64,000 bases of DNA from NCBI GenBank assembly GCA_024741835.1, contig JAENRP010000002.1, positions 372,001 through 436,000 of the forward strand, written 5' to 3'. The notes below the pieces were generated by a model that was not told where the DNA came from, ran no database searches, and was given only the letters and a program-made list of their open reading frames with translations. The position numbers were made by a program, and so were the translations under genes. How positions within the stretch are numbered: position 1 is the first letter of the stretch; every line of letters begins with the position of its first letter. Below, piece by piece: positions 23,805 through 38,375 of this stretch. This stretch comes from Diplocarpon mali (lineage: Eukaryota > Ascomycota > Leotiomycetes > Helotiales > Drepanopezizaceae).

Positions 23805-26209
23805 TCGAGCTGCGTGCAGTTTGACGATGCTGCTGCAGGTAGTAAGGGCGGCGATGCAACATTGGACGGGCCTCGATCCCAGCCCGCGATGGCGATTGAA
23901 GCTATTGCACGAAAAATCGACTCCGATTCATCCTAGCCCGCCAAAATACTTCAGCTTGCCTCCCGAGAGCTTACAGGGAATAGCCGAGAAAGCTCTCCCT
24001 TGGATACGACGCCGAAACTCGTCAAAAATGCTTACCCTCCTCTACATCTCACAAGTAAAACTCAATATTCTCCACCAACTTGCACAAAACCAAAACTTAT
24101 CACTTTCCTCCTATAAGCATCCAAACTGATATTTGCTTATCTTCTTTCCGGAAAACAATACTTCCTCGTAAACCATGCTGCAGGTGCATGAAATGCAAAG
24201 GCCCATCTGTTATCTCCTGTTATGGTTACATCCCCAACTTCACCCTCCTCTACTCATGCTACAGAATCACTTATGCCTTAAGTGAATCACGATGCAGAAT
24301 GCAAGAACGCTCCTCGTAGTCGCACTTGACTTTTGCAACTTTTACCACTTTACTGGTGAAGGATCTGGCCCACAGTTCTGCCTACTTTCGTGACTCCTCT
24401 CTTTTAGTACACAAATCCATGAATTACAGCTACAAAGAGGATATCTCATAAATTCGGAACTTTAGCATTGCGATATTCTCCCCTAGGCCGCCCTCCAAGG
24501 ATTCGCATTTCTTCTTCTGGGCCTATTCAACACCCGCTAAAATAACCGCGGCTTAGTCGGGCAGTCTGGACCCGCTGCCGAGACGCAGAGTTGCTTTTTG
24601 TATGAGAATAAAGCGTGTGTCGGGGTCATGGACAAATCATACACGTTTTTGCACTTTCTCTGAACTGAGCATGTATTCTCATGCTGAAGTTGGTGCGGAG
24701 TGGGACTACATACGTGCTGGTCGGTCTGTGTGATTGTGGCGTGACCCAGAATAGTATTTGCTCCTTCCAAATATCTAGAAGAAAGCACTGCGGAGTAAGG
24801 GATAGAGAGTTTTGGATGTTTGAAGTGTTTCGCTAAGAGACTTGTTGGGGATGGGCAGGACGATTAATGAATTTCCCATCTGTCTGGTACTGAAACATGG
24901 GAGGGTAGCTGATTAATTTACCAAGGGATCTCTCTACAAAACGTATGATAAGTCAGGAAATTTTCGTCTGACGCCACGCACCTTGTAGCTTTCAAGTTTT
25001 CTATTCAAATTCCGTGGTTAGAGGATATGGCGACATGGCCATGCATCCAACTAAAACAAAAAACATGTGCAAGTGTTGTCATGTCAACATCTGGGCTTAA
25101 ATCGGCCTATTTGTCTGAAAGTCCATTGACGAGATACTATCCTCAAATATATCACCCATAAATAAGCTTTTTCTGATATATTGAGAGTCATGCCATTCTG
25201 TGCCATTTCTTGCAATGTCATTAAAATTTCCATGTTGGCTAATTTAGCAGCTCTAGGCGAGGGACCGTCAGCTTGATCGCGGATCCGCTGATGGTATGGC
25301 AACATTAGGCTATGGCGGTATTATAATCTTGGAGGTACCTACATCTGAGTCTAGTCTAGAGGCTTGGATAGAGAGGAGAATCACTTGAATATGTTGTCTG
25401 CTGGACATTTGCACAGACAGTAGGATGAGTAGGCATTGCAGGAGCAGCCGATTGCAACAGAGATCAAGGGTTAGATATTCATGGAAAAAAATCTTCAAGA
25501 ATGGCTCCCTCTACATGGTGAAGGGAAGGCGAAGATTTTACGGTTGAGTGACTAGAGTTCTGGAACAGGTTAGATGGAAGTGTTTAGTTAAATGCGAATT
25601 TTTTTTTTTACGCTTTAATTGAAGTCCCGTGAGGCGAAACTCTTAGAGGCCATCTTTTAATTTGTATCATTCGAAATTAATTCTAAGCTTAATATTGATC
25701 TTTATTCACAATCAACTTGACGGCAGAAGGTAACGAATGGAGATTTATTGACATTCGCTTGTGCAGCCCCACGTCGAATCCGGAGGCGGGGTGGGTTGAC
25801 GGGATCTAGCGGACTGGGCGGCCGCATCACGTGACTGAGCATTTTCAGAGTCAAGCCGCTCCCCAGAAAGTCGCGATTTAGGAAGCTTAACCACGGCTTG
25901 CTATCCCCGCCATACGTCGCCGCCACCCATTGCCCAAGGAATCTTTTTTCTCTCTACCCAATTTTTTGTTCTTCAAGGCGCGAAATTTCAGCAGCGACGA
26001 CTACATGCGAATTTGAGTTGCAGCTTAACTTGCGATCGCGTTGGTTGCCTCATCATCCTTGGAGCTGCCCTAGTAACAAAACCAGGCCCTGCGAATAACT
26101 TCAATCATAACCGGCCACATTGCGCAATAATATCCAGTGCGGGACTCTCGTCTCGAATGACGACGCTTTCGTGAAGGCTTGCGCCAGTGCGAAGGCTGTT
26201 GTCGCTGCC
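23805..26209. other. Intergenic region between TFC1 and TRA1 (2.4 kb)
   Basis: This holds the TFC1 3' region and the TRA1 promoter. Short frames are scattered and none looks conserved. Poly-T and AT-rich stretches lie around 25,590-25,710. A CACGTG word at about 25,828 lies some 380 bp before the TRA1 start and could bind a bHLH factor, but it is a common hexamer. Confidence 0.4.
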
Positions 26210-29200
26210 ATGGCTACCAATAACACCATTGATTTGGTGGTGCAGAGGCTGAACGACCCTGCCATAGGCATGTTCCCCAATAACTGCTGCAGATCCGCTG
26301 CCTGGGCATGGCTTCGTCTTTTGGAATCTACAGCTAATGGCTTCTTGTTTCAGATATCAAACTCAAAGTAGAGGCAGCGACCCAACTGCGCGACAGCCTT
26401 GAGCACTACATCACTGGCCAAATATACAGCCCGTTTTTGAAGAAGCTCGTCCCAATCTTCATCACAATTCTCAAAGGCCCTCCGGTATTCATCAGCACAT
26501 CTCCGGAACAGGTATGGGGCCCTAGAAATCAAAGCTTCAAGGCGGGGTACTGACTACACAGAAACTGAGAAACTGTATACTCGAAATCCTCCATCGATTA
26601 CCTGTCAATCCACCAGAGCAATTCGAACCGTACGCAGAAGAGGTAGTGGACCTTTTGACGAATCTAGTCAAAGTGGATAATGAGGAAAATGCGTCGCTGT
26701 GTGTCAAGACAATTATGGACATCATGCGCCACCAAACCAAAGTGTTGCAAGAGAAGGTCCAACCATTTCTGACCCTCATACAAGAACTGTTCGACCAGAT
26801 GGAGTCAGTGGTTAGAGATCAGCTGGATAATCCCACATCAAACGTTCCATCTACGCCTGGTAGCTCGCAGAATTTCCAGAACTCTCCTCGGCCAGGCTCA
26901 CCAGTTGTTTCGGTGTCAGACTTGGGAGCAGACCCCCAGCAGCAGACTCGTCCGCTGCTGAGGGGAATGCAGTCTTTCAAGGTGCTTGCGGAATGTCCGA
27001 TTATTGTAGTCTCTATTTTCCAGGTATATCGATCAACGGTCGGACACAATGTCAAGCTCTTTGTGCCTCTGATCAAGAGCGCCCTCCTCCTCCAGGCCAA
27101 ACCACAGGAGCAAGCGCATGCTGATGCTGCTGCTAGAGGTACAATATTCACAGGAGTTAGCCCCAATATTCGAAATCGCGCTGCATTTGGAGAATTCATC
27201 ACAGCACAGGTCAAGACCATGAGCTTTTTGGCATACCTGCTCCGAGTTTACTCACAACAACTCACGGATTTTTTGCCGATCCTGCCAAATATTGTCGTAC
27301 GGTTGCTAAAAGATTGCCCTCGCGAGAAGTCAGGCGCGAGAAAGGAGCTTCTGGTGGCAATCAGACACATCATCAATTTCAACTTCCGGAAGATCTTCTT
27401 GACCAAGATCGACGAACTGTTGGACGAGAGAACGCTAATTGGCGAAGGTCTCACAGTGTATGAGACTATGCGGCCTCTTGCTTATAGCATGCTTGCCGAC
27501 CTTATCCATCATGTCCGTGATTCTCTTGAACCGCAGCAAATCAGGAAGACTGTGGAAGTTTACACCAAGAATCTGCAGGACAGCTTTCCTGGTACCAGCT
27601 TCCAGACCATGAGCGCGAAGTTGTTACTCAACATGGCGGAGTGTATAGCCAAGATGCCGAATAAGGTAGATGCCCGTCACTACCTGATCATGATTCTGAA
27701 TGCCATCGGAGACAAATTCGCGGCTATGAATCGGCAGTTCCCCAACGCCGTGAAGTTGTCCAAATTGTACGCTCAGCAAGTAATTGACGCATCGCCCGAC
27801 AATTATCTAGCGGATAAGGAGCACCCACCGGACTGGGACGAAATCGATATCTTCACGGCAATGCCCATTAGGACGACTAATGCCAGAGAACGTGGAGCCG
27901 ACCCAGTAGCGGATAACAAGTTCTTGTTCAAGAACCTCATGAATGGGTTGAAGAATACATTCTATCAATTGAAAAGCTGCAACGTCGGAACACCGATTGA
28001 CCCAGCCAATGCACCAGCTCATTGGCAAGAGGTCTCGTATGGCTTTAGTGCAGAGGAAGTCCAGGTCGTCATTAAACTTTTCCGAGAAGGTGCCTATGTC
28101 TTCCGATACTACGAAATCGATAAGCCAACAGAGGAATCGCCGTACGCATCCCCTGTTGAATTCTTGGCAAACTACTACATGGTATCAAGCACAAAGGAGG
28201 AGAAAGATCTTTTGGAGACCTTTGCGACTGTATTCCATTGCATTGACCCTGCCACTTTCCACGAGGTATTCCATGAAGAGATTCCCAAGCTTTATGACAT
28301 GATTTTTGAACATACGGCACTCCTCCACGTACCACAGTTCTTCCTCGCCAGCGAAGCTACTTCTCCCAGTTTTGCTGGGATGCTGTTACGATTTCTCATG
28401 GATAGGATTGATCAGGTTGGTACTGCAGATGTCAAGAAGTCTTCGATACTGCTCCGGCTATTCAAGCTCGCTTTCATGGCCGTTACGCTCTTCTCCAACC
28501 AGAATGAGCAAGTACTGCTGCCACATGTCCTCGACATTGTCACTAAGTCTATAGAGTTGTCAACAACTGCTGAGGAGCCGATGAACTATTTCTTGCTATT
28601 GAGATCGCTCTTCCGCAGCATTGGCGGTGGAAAATTTGAACATCTTTACAAGCAGATCCTACCTCTTCTCGAAATGCTTCTTGAAGTTTTGAACAACCTG
28701 CTTTTGGCAGCAAGAAAGCCTGCCGATCGAGATCTTTATGTTGAGTTGTGCCTTACAGTCCCTGCAAGACTGAGCAATTTACTTCCTCATCTAAGCTATC
28801 TTATGCGTCCTCTTGTCGTTGCTTTGAGAGCCGAGTCAGATCTCATCGCTCAGGGCCTAAGGACATTAGAGCTTTGTGTGGACAATCTGACAGCTGACTA
28901 CTTGGATCCTATCATGGCGCCTGTGATTGATGAGCTCATGACCGCCCTCTTCGATCATCTTCGCCCGACTCCATACAGCCATTTTCATGCTCACACGACT
29001 ATGCGCATTCTCGGCAAGCTTGGAGGCCGCAATCGGAAGTTCATGACGGGTGCCTCTGGGCTGACTTTCCAGCAGTTCTCAGACGATTTGACTAGCTTCG
29101 ATCTCAAACTCCATGGATCAAAGAAGGACAGAGCATTTCCAGCAGAAATCGGAATCGATCTTGCAATTGGGAAGCTGATGGAAGTTGCGAAGGGGCCTAT

Positions 29201-32200
29201 GGCGAAAACGGCGGACGCCTATTACAAGAAGCAGGCGTTTCATCTGATCAAGGCCCAATTGAAGCTTCGACTTGGGACCGATAGCCTCCCTGAGGATTTC
29301 GGACGACTTGTGCGCCTTCAGGCCCAAGACCTGCTGGCCAAGAAATGTGATGCAGATCTTTCGGCGCTCGAAACTTCTGACAAACAGCGTTCTGTAATCA
29401 AAAAGAATGGCCAGGATTTGATGCTGAAGAAGCTTATCAAAGCTTGCATATTCGCCGTGTCATTACCCGAGTTTACGACCGAGGCTACCAGTTTCTTGAT
29501 GAACATCTGCAAGCATCTAACCCTCTTGGAGCTTGGAAGATCGTTAGCCGAGCTCCGACAAAAGACAATCCCCTTCGATGTGAAGTCCGGAGAAGGTCTT
29601 TTGTGCATTGACAACCGGGTTCTTGGAGATGCTATCTTGGAGTCCTTATCATCTGATACGCCAGCTGTGCGAGAAGCTGCCCAAGCTGCGATTCGGGAGG
29701 TTTATGATACCACTGCCGTTATCTTCGGGTCCGAGACTGAGATCTACCGACTGCAATTCTTCACACATTTATGCAACCTCTTTTGCCACAATTGTTACGA
29801 GGAGGAATGGTTCTCGAAAGCTGGAGGTAGTGCCGGGATTCATTTCATGATCACGGAGGTCAACCTAGGTGATGCTTGGGTTCATGAGCGGCAAATGGAG
29901 TTTGTCAAGGCTTTGATGTACGTCATCAAGGACATGCCCCCAGACCTTCCCGCGAAGACGAGACGCGGTGCGCAGGACACACTCGAGATCCTTTTGCACC
30001 GTATCTCCAAGAATGCTACCAAAGCGGACCTCCAGGCACCCCCGCCAACACAGACAGGCCAACAATCTCGACCCTCGAAGTTGTATCAGCTTTGCATGTT
30101 TCTCAATCTCGACTTGGCCCACATGAATATTCACGTGCGAGAGTCGTCAAAGAATTCGCTGGCAATAATTTCGAAGGAGATCGGTGCAGATATTCACGAG
30201 CTTTTGGAGCCCAGCAAGGACCGATGCATACAGCCAATCTTTGCAAAGCCTTTGCGTGCTTTGCCATTTGGTATCCAGATAGGCTTCATCGACGCGGTTA
30301 CTTACTACTTGAGCCTCAAGCCAGACTTCATACCGTTTGATGATCATCTGAATCGATTTCTCATGGAATCTCTAGCCCTCACTGATGCACCAGATGAGTC
30401 CTTGGCTGGCAAGCCTGGTGAGCACCGAACTCACGAAGCCATCATAAGTCTCAGAGTTGCCTGTATCAAGATGTTGACTATTGCAATGGGCTTTGAAGAT
30501 TTCCAGAAAGGTCCTGCTAACCCCACCCGAACGAAAATTGTTTCTGTCTTTTTCAAATGCCTGTATTCGGAATCAAAGCAGACCATCGAAGCTGCAAACA
30601 ATGCTTTGAAAGTCGTCCTCATCCAAACAACCAAGCTCCCCAAGGATCTGCTGCAAAATGGACTGCGTCCTGTACTCGCCAACCTGCAAGATCCCCGGCG
30701 GTTGAGTACCCACGGTCTTGACGGCCTTGCAAGGCTCTTGCAACTTTTGACCACATATTTCAAAGTTGAGATTGGGTCCAGGCTGCTGGACCACATCAAG
30801 GTCCTAGCTGAGCCAAACATTCTCCAGCGGATATCGTTTTCGCTTATCGAACAAAACGAGCAGATGAAGATCATCGCAGCCGTTTTCAACATATTCCATT
30901 TACTCCCGCCTGCCGCCGAACAGTTCAAAGAACGACTAATTGAGACTGTCCTGGATCTGGAGGATAAGCTTCGTCGGACCCGTTACAGTCCGTTCCGAGC
31001 GCCTCTTTACAAGTATCTCAATCGCTATCCGAAAGAAGTGTGGTTGATGCTGCTGGGTAAGATTGATGACCAGAAGTATGGTCGTTTCTTGGCACAGGCT
31101 CTCGAGCATCCGAGCAGCGGGCCTTTGCGAGAAGTCGTTGTCAATGATGTTGAGTCACTGATCAAGAACTGCGGGGACGCCGGCGCGGAGAACAAGGATA
31201 TTCGGTATGCCGCTGTCATTAATGCTATCAATATTATGCATTCCACCTGTCATATCGAGAACGACAAGACTAAGGAGTGGATGGACAAGAAGGAGAATAT
31301 GGCTTGGTTCAAGATGGTCGGCCAAAACCTGGAACTGCACCTTCGCACCAACACCCTGCCGCCAAACCTTCGCCTTGCAGCCGAGCAAGCTGGCGAGAAA
31401 CTCATGGTCATCTTCACAAAATTCCTGGGATACCACCCCAACGACCTAGATGAATTGTTCAAGCTGCTTGATATGGTCACCGCTGAGAAGTTGAAGCTCA
31501 GCCAGACGCTCATCAAGTATATCTTTGATCGGATCATCAGTTCCGACTCCGTCGACTACTGGAAGACTGTGGTTATGCGTTCTCTGGAGGTTTACGCTGG
31601 CAAAACCGCTTCACAAAAAACGAAGACGTTTCTGTTGCACAACCTAGTAAATCCGATTCTTGCGATGAATGTCATGAGGCTGAATGGAGAACCCACCCCC
31701 GGAAAAGCCGCTACAAAATTAATGGATAAGGCTGTTATTGAATCGGTCCACACAAAGATCTGGAAGGTCAGTCTCGGAGACTCAAACGACGACTTGACAC
31801 AGCCTGGTATCGATCATACTCGCATGGAGGTATTGCAGTTGACGGCTATGTTGGTCAAGCACCATCACCATATTCTCCAAGATGCCAGAAAAGATATTAT
31901 TAAGTTTGGTTGGACTTATATTCGCCTGGAGGATGTTATAAACAAGCATGCTGCCTATGTTGTGATCGGGTACTTCATCGCTCACTATGAGACCCCGGCC
32001 AAGATAGTTCAACAGGTATACTTCTCGCTATTGAAGACCAACCAGAACGAAGGTCGAGCGCTGGTTACTCAAGCTCTGGAGCTGATGGCCCCTGTTCTCC
32101 CTAAGCGTTGCAGTCCTGCCCCAGGAGACCGCAACCCAGTCTGGGCGGCAGCTCCTCGGCGAATATTGGCTGAAGAAGGCCAGAACGTGCAGCAGATGAC

Positions 32201-35200
32201 AAGCATCTTCAACTTTTTGGTGAAGCATGCTGATTTGTTCTACGAGTCGAGAGATAAGTTCGTGAATCTCATAGTCAGCTCCCTCCGCAAAATTGCCTTG
32301 CCGCCCAATCCATCAAACGAGAGCAAGAAATTGGTTCTTAATCTGATGACTCTGATCTGGCAATGGGAGCAAAAGCGAGTGGAAGGTAAAAATGCCTCGC
32401 CTGTGCGTGCATTCTCCGAATCTCCAAACACTAAGAAGCGTAAGCTCGATTCTCTGAACGACACCTCCATGTCGTCTCTCTCGCCTTCGAAACCCGGCTC
32501 GTCTGGTGGGGCGGATAGACATGATTACAAGATCCCGCATGTTGTCCAGCAGAAGATGATCAAGTACCTGGTTGAATTTATCGCATCTCTCAACGAGCGC
32601 TTCCCACTCCCTTCGGCAAAGTCCAGAGATCTTGGCGCCCCTCAGGCCTCCATGCAGCCAGTTCCGTCAGTGGAGATGTGCAAAAAGGCAATTTCGCTGC
32701 TTCACGGTCTTTTACAGCCACAATACTGGGGAGAATCAATGGTGGATTTGTTCCCTAACGTCACAGATACTGTTCTGGCGAGCGAGAAAACTACTGCTGC
32801 TCTTGCCAGTGAGCACTCTGATAAGGATAAACCCGACGAAAGATTTGTCACAAATATTGTGAATACGTTGCAGATTTTGCGGATTATAGTCAACGTCAAA
32901 TCTGACGCCTGGATCATGCAGAATATGGCGAGTCTCCAGCGCATTCTCGAGAAATCATTGAAGTCTGAAAACCCAGAAATCCAGGACTGCTTGCATGCTG
33001 CCGACGAAGGAACGATCGACGAAGGCCGAAGCTTGAAGCCACTAATCAAGCGCATCCTCGACGCTGTCCCAGACGACGTCCCAATGGAAGATGCTGATGC
33101 TGAAGCTGAAGCTGAGGCTTCAACCTCAGAGATCATTACATTTCTTTCCAGCATTGCCACCGAGACCCTTTCGGCCAATAACTACACCTCTGGTATCAAT
33201 ATACTTTGGACTTTGGCGCAACGAAAGCCATCTGAGATGGATCAGCATATTGCTCAGATCATGAAGGCATTGCAGACCAAGCTGGCTCGTGAACATGTAG
33301 CCCACTACAACGCAATCATTAGCCAGGCTGGTCTTATCCCTCCAATTCGTCCTGGTGAGGCCGAACCTGCTGGAGTCATGAGTTCGTATGACCTTGCAAT
33401 ACAGACTGAACTCATGCTGAAAGCTATCGATGTCATTTCAATGAGAATGGATGTTCTAGGCGACAACCGACGGCCTTTTTTGAGTGTACTCGCGACATTG
33501 GTCGAGAAGTCTCTCAGCAACCCCTTATGCCTAAAGATCTTGGACATGGTAGAGAATTGGGTTTTCAAATCTGAAGGATCTTGGCCAACGCTTAAGGAGA
33601 AGACGGCCGTGCTTCATAAAATGCTGACTTTCGAGAATCGCACCGACCAGACTTTGCTTATCAAGTTCCTGGAACTCGTCATTCGTATCTATGAGGACCC
33701 CAAGATCACTCACTCTGAGCTGACTGTCCGCATGGAGCATGCGTTTTTAATTGGTACCAGAGCCCAGGATGTGGATATGCGAAATAGATTCATGGCAATT
33801 TTCGACAAGAGTCAATCGAAGACAGCAAGTACTCGCCTCACTACTGTTATCACGGGACAAAATTGGGATACTCTGGCCGATTCATACTGGCTCGCCCAGG
33901 CCTCTCAATTGCTAATAGGTGCTGTTGACATGAATAGCTCGATTTACCTCCACAGGGAGGATTTCAAGGCCATGCCAGCTTCAATTCTCTTCGAAACGTA
34001 CTCGAATGATGCTCGATCGCCTGCTCTACCTACTGATGCCAAGTATGACGCCTTACTCCACTCTCATAGAAGATTCCTTGCAGAGCTTGGGGATGTCAGA
34101 GCACGAGATGTTGTCGAGCCTCTCACTCAGCTGCAACATTCAGATGCCAATGTCGCCCATGAAATCTGGGTTGCTCTCTTCCCAATTTACTGGGCTGCAA
34201 TGCCCAAGGACGAGCGAAGTGACATTGAAAGAGGAATGGTTGCTCTGCTCACTAAAGATTACCATTCCCGACAAGTCGACAAGAGGCCGAATGTCGTCCA
34301 GTCTCTTCTTGAAGGAGCTGCGAGAGCTTGGCCGGACTGCAAAATCCCGCCTCATGTTCTCAAATTCGAGGCCAAAACCTATGATGCTTGGTACACCGCT
34401 CTCGTCCAGCTTGAAAAGGCAGCCATCAGGCAAGATATCGACAGTACAAATGTCCGAGAGAGCAATCTGGACGCGCTTGTCGATTTGTATGCCGGCTTAT
34501 GTGAAGATGATCTGTTCTATGGAACATGGCGCCGCAGATGTCTTTACGTGGAGACAAACGCTGCTCTATCATTTGAGCAGAACGGCATGTGGGACAATGC
34601 TCAGAAGATGTACGAGGCAGCGCAGATCAAGGCTCGAACAGGTGCTTTGCCATTCTCTCAAGGCGAGTATATGTTGTGGGAAGATCACTGGGTCCTCTGC
34701 GCGACCAAGCTTCAACAGTGGGAGATCCTGTCGGAGTTTGCAAAGCACGAAAATTTCCAAGATTTGCTACTTGAGTGCGCTTGGAAACAAATCGAAATGT
34801 GGGGTACCGACGAGAACCGCGAGACTTTGGACAACCTCATCAGAGGTGTCATGGATGCCCCAACACCGCGACGCACTTTCTTTCAGGCCTTCATGTCTCT
34901 GCTCAAGCTCCACAATAAGACTGAGTCGCCTGCAGAGTTTAGTAAGGTGTGCGACGAGGCGATCCAACTTTCTATCCGCAAGTGGCACCAACTCCCAAAA
35001 CGTATCACAAACGCACACATTCCGTTGTTGCAAAATTTCCAACAACTTGTGGAACTGCATGATGCAAGCGTCATTTGCCAGAGCCTTGCCCAGACTAACC
35101 AAGCGAATCTAGATGTAAAATCAGGTGAACTCAAATTACTGCTGGGTACATGGCGCGACCGCCTGCCGAATGTTTGGGATGATATCACTGCCTGGCAAGA

Positions 35201-37956
35201 TCTCGTAACGTGGCGACAACACATTTTCACTCTGATCAACACGACATACCTCAACCTACTTCCTGCGCAAGGTCAGAATGCGAACGGGGCGTCTTTCGCT
35301 TACCGCGGCTACCACGAGACAGCCTGGATCATCAACCGATTCGCTCACGTTGCTCGTAAGCATCAGCTGCCCGAAGTCTGCATCAGTCAACTGAGCAGAA
35401 TTTACACGCTCCCGAATATTGAGATCCAAGAGGCGTTCTTGAAGTTGCGAGAGCAGGCAAAATGCCATTACCAGAATACCGCAGAACTGAGCAACGGACT
35501 GGACGTGATCAACAACACCAATCTGAACTACTTCGGCCCGAATCAGAAGGCTGAGTTCTACACTCTCAAGGGTATGTTCCTCGAGAAACTGATGCAGAGG
35601 GATGAAGCTGCCGAGGCGTACGGCATGGCTCTATTTTTCGATATCAAGCTACCAAAGGCGTGGGCTGAATGGGGATACTACAATGACCGCCTTTTTAAAG
35701 AGAATCCTGGCAACTACATGTACGCCAAGAATGCTTTAAGCTGCTACTTGGAGGCGGCAGGTTTGTTCAAGAACGCCAAATCTCGCAAGCTCCTGACTCG
35801 GATTCTCTGGCTCTTAAGCCTTGACGACGATAGCGGAACACTGGCAGCCCAATTTGACGACTACAAGGGGGAGACACCTGTTTGGTATTGGATTACATTC
35901 ATTCCGCAGCTATTGACTGGACTGGGTCATAAGGAGGGCCCGAAGGCTCATATCATTCTCGCCAAGATAGCGAAGATGTACCCACAGTCACTCTATTTCC
36001 AACTGAGAAGCAGCCGGGAAGACATGGTGCAGATCAAAAAGCAGCAAGACCTCAAGGACGAGAAGGCCCGTCGCCAGAACTCTCGAATACCAAGCCAAGG
36101 TGGTGCAAATGGAGCGAATGTATCCCCATCCGTTCAGCGCCAAGAGACTCCGGCTGGCGGGCGTCCGGAGTCCGTAGCTAGCTCACGGCCTGCGACTGCA
36201 AACCCCGAAAGCATTTCTATAGTCAAGAAGGAGCCCAGTGCGAACGCGAATGGTGCTGCCAATGGGACCAGTGGTGATGAAACCGCCACCGGCCCTCAAG
36301 CCGCATCGCAATCTGTGCAGACAAAGCCTCCTTGGGAATATGGCGAAGAGGTTATGGCTGTACTCAAGACTGCCTTCCCACTACTCGCTCTGTCGATGGA
36401 GAACATGGTAGATCAAATCTCGAAGCATTTCAAGTGTCCCCCCGATGAAGATGCCTACCGATTGATTACGGCTCTGCTCAACGACGCCCTCTCTTACGTC
36501 AGTCGTGCCCCCAGCTCGTATGCTCAGGACGTCAAGCTTCCCGCGGCCACCGAGGCGAATATTACTCGGTTTGCCGAGACCATCCTGCCGGCCCACATTC
36601 GTACTTCCTTTGAGGCCGACTTCGTCCGCATTAAGCCGACTATGCACGAATATATTCACAAGTTGCGTAAGTGGCGTGACAAGTTTGAGGCCAAGCTTGA
36701 TAGGAGGCAGTATTTTCAGTATCTCGAAACTTACAGTTCTCACTTGAGCGATTTCCGGTTCGCCAAGTTTGACGAGGTCGAAGTGCCTGGTCAGTATCTT
36801 CAACATAAGGACAAGAACCAAGACTTCATCCGAATTGAGCGCTTCTTGCCAGTGGTAGATCTCGTCCGCGGTATTGGTGTTTGCCATCGTCGCCTAAGAA
36901 TCCGAGGACATGATGGCAGTGTTCATCCATTCGCAATCCAACACCCGGCTGCCCGTCATTGCAGGCGGGAAGAGAGGATTCTTCAGTTGTTCAGACACTT
37001 CAACGGTAGTCTCAGTAAGCGCAAAGAGAGTAGACGCCGCAACCTACAATTTCATCTGCCATTGATGATTCCACTGGCTCCGCATATTCGAATGGTCCAG
37101 GATGATCCCACTTATGTCTCGCTGCAAGGAGTATTTGAAGATCACTGTAGGAAGAGTGGCATATCGAAAGATGAGCCAGTGTTATTTACTATGGACAAAA
37201 TGCGGGCTCTGGGAGAGACAAAGGTAATTGGCTCATTTCTTCCTAGCGGATTTTTTTAACGCTGCGCAGAAGTACCCCGAGCAAGTTGCAGCAGCGAAAA
37301 CGGAAATATATGCAGCGATTCAGGAGAAATGGGTTCCGCATACGCTTGCCTTAGACTACTTCACAAAGGTGTATCCAGGATATTCGGACTTTTGGCTCTT
37401 CCGACGTCAATTTTCTTATCAGTTTGCTGCGCTTACCTTTATGACATACGTCCTCCACATGCACAATCGATACCCTCACAAGCTCAACGTCGCCCGTGGT
37501 ACTGGCAACATTTGGGGCTCCGAATTGATGTCATGTATGGCGGCTGGCAAAGCGTTCTTCCACAACCCTGAGCCGGTTCCATTCCGTCTCACGCCTAACC
37601 TACAAACGCTTATGGGCCCGCTCGCTACGGAAGGTATCTATAGCTGTGCCATCATGGCTATCGCCCGCTGCCTCGCAGAGCCGGCGTACGAGCTTGAGCA
37701 ACAACTCTGCCTGTTTGTTCGGGACGAAATGATATACTGGTTCACGAGCCAACATCGATCTGCGCCGATGGTGGATGGGCAGTTAAGGGAGACGGTCCAG
37801 ACTAATAGCGAGATTATCGTGAAGAGAACATTGAGCCTGGCACAGAGTCCTGAAGGTGCGCTTCCAGCCAACCAGACGGTAATCGATTTGATTGCCAAGG
37901 CGGTCAACCCAATGAACTTGGCGCAGTGCGATACGCTGTTCATGCCATACTTGTGA
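26210..37956 (+). CDS. TRA1: TRA1, PIKK-family pseudokinase subunit of SAGA and NuA4 (about 3,854 aa)
   Basis: Four exons: 26210-26267, 26354-26511, 26562-37223 and 37270-37956. The introns are 86, 50 and 46 nt. The first has a GC donor (ATAG|GCATGT); the others are GT-AG. The joins give [23 protein letters not shown] and ALGETK-KYPEQ. The N-terminus ([19 protein letters not shown]) and length are typical of Tra1. Most of the protein is HEAT and FAT solenoid. The PI3K-like domain begins near residue 3,480 ([20 protein letters not shown]), and the C-terminus is a FATC motif ending DTLFMPYL. A Lys/Pro/Ser-rich linker near residues 3,240-3,320 is low complexity. Tra1 lacks catalytic kinase residues; it is the platform that transcription activators bind to recruit SAGA and NuA4 histone acetyltransferases. 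The main exon of 10.7 kb is uninterrupted, so the gene looks intact. Confidence 0.97.
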
Positions 37957-38375
37957 GGGAGCACACAGAAGAGGAAAGCGTTGAGGGGATTTCTGGGACG
38001 AAGATCGGTCGTCGGTGTTTGAGTGCACCCTAACGGGTTGGAGTTGGGAGTAAATAGCAGGAAATGTGCTTTAGCGTGGCGTTTTTGGTTCCGGCTGGCT
38101 GGCTTCGGGTGGGTCAAAAACTTCGTTTAATATGTTGTATAGTATATGTAGTCAAGGAGCTGACAGCAATGGATGCCTGCCCACTCAACAACATCTCGAT
38201 TCCAGCGATTCGAGACGTGTCCAATTCTTGGCCTGAAACGAAGCTGTGCAGAAAGACGGGATATCCACTGTACAATTCACCGGTCTTAGTTTGATATTTA
38301 CTGATGAACCTGTCTCACGAGCAGGATTCAATGCGTATGCTATCTTTCCAATACGCCCTTGGCAATTCTATCACA
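37957..38375. other. Convergent 3' intergenic region (419 bp)
   Basis: TRA1 (+) and the nicotianamine synthase-like gene (-) converge here, so this should hold both terminators and 3' UTRs. I see no other feature. Confidence 0.45.
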
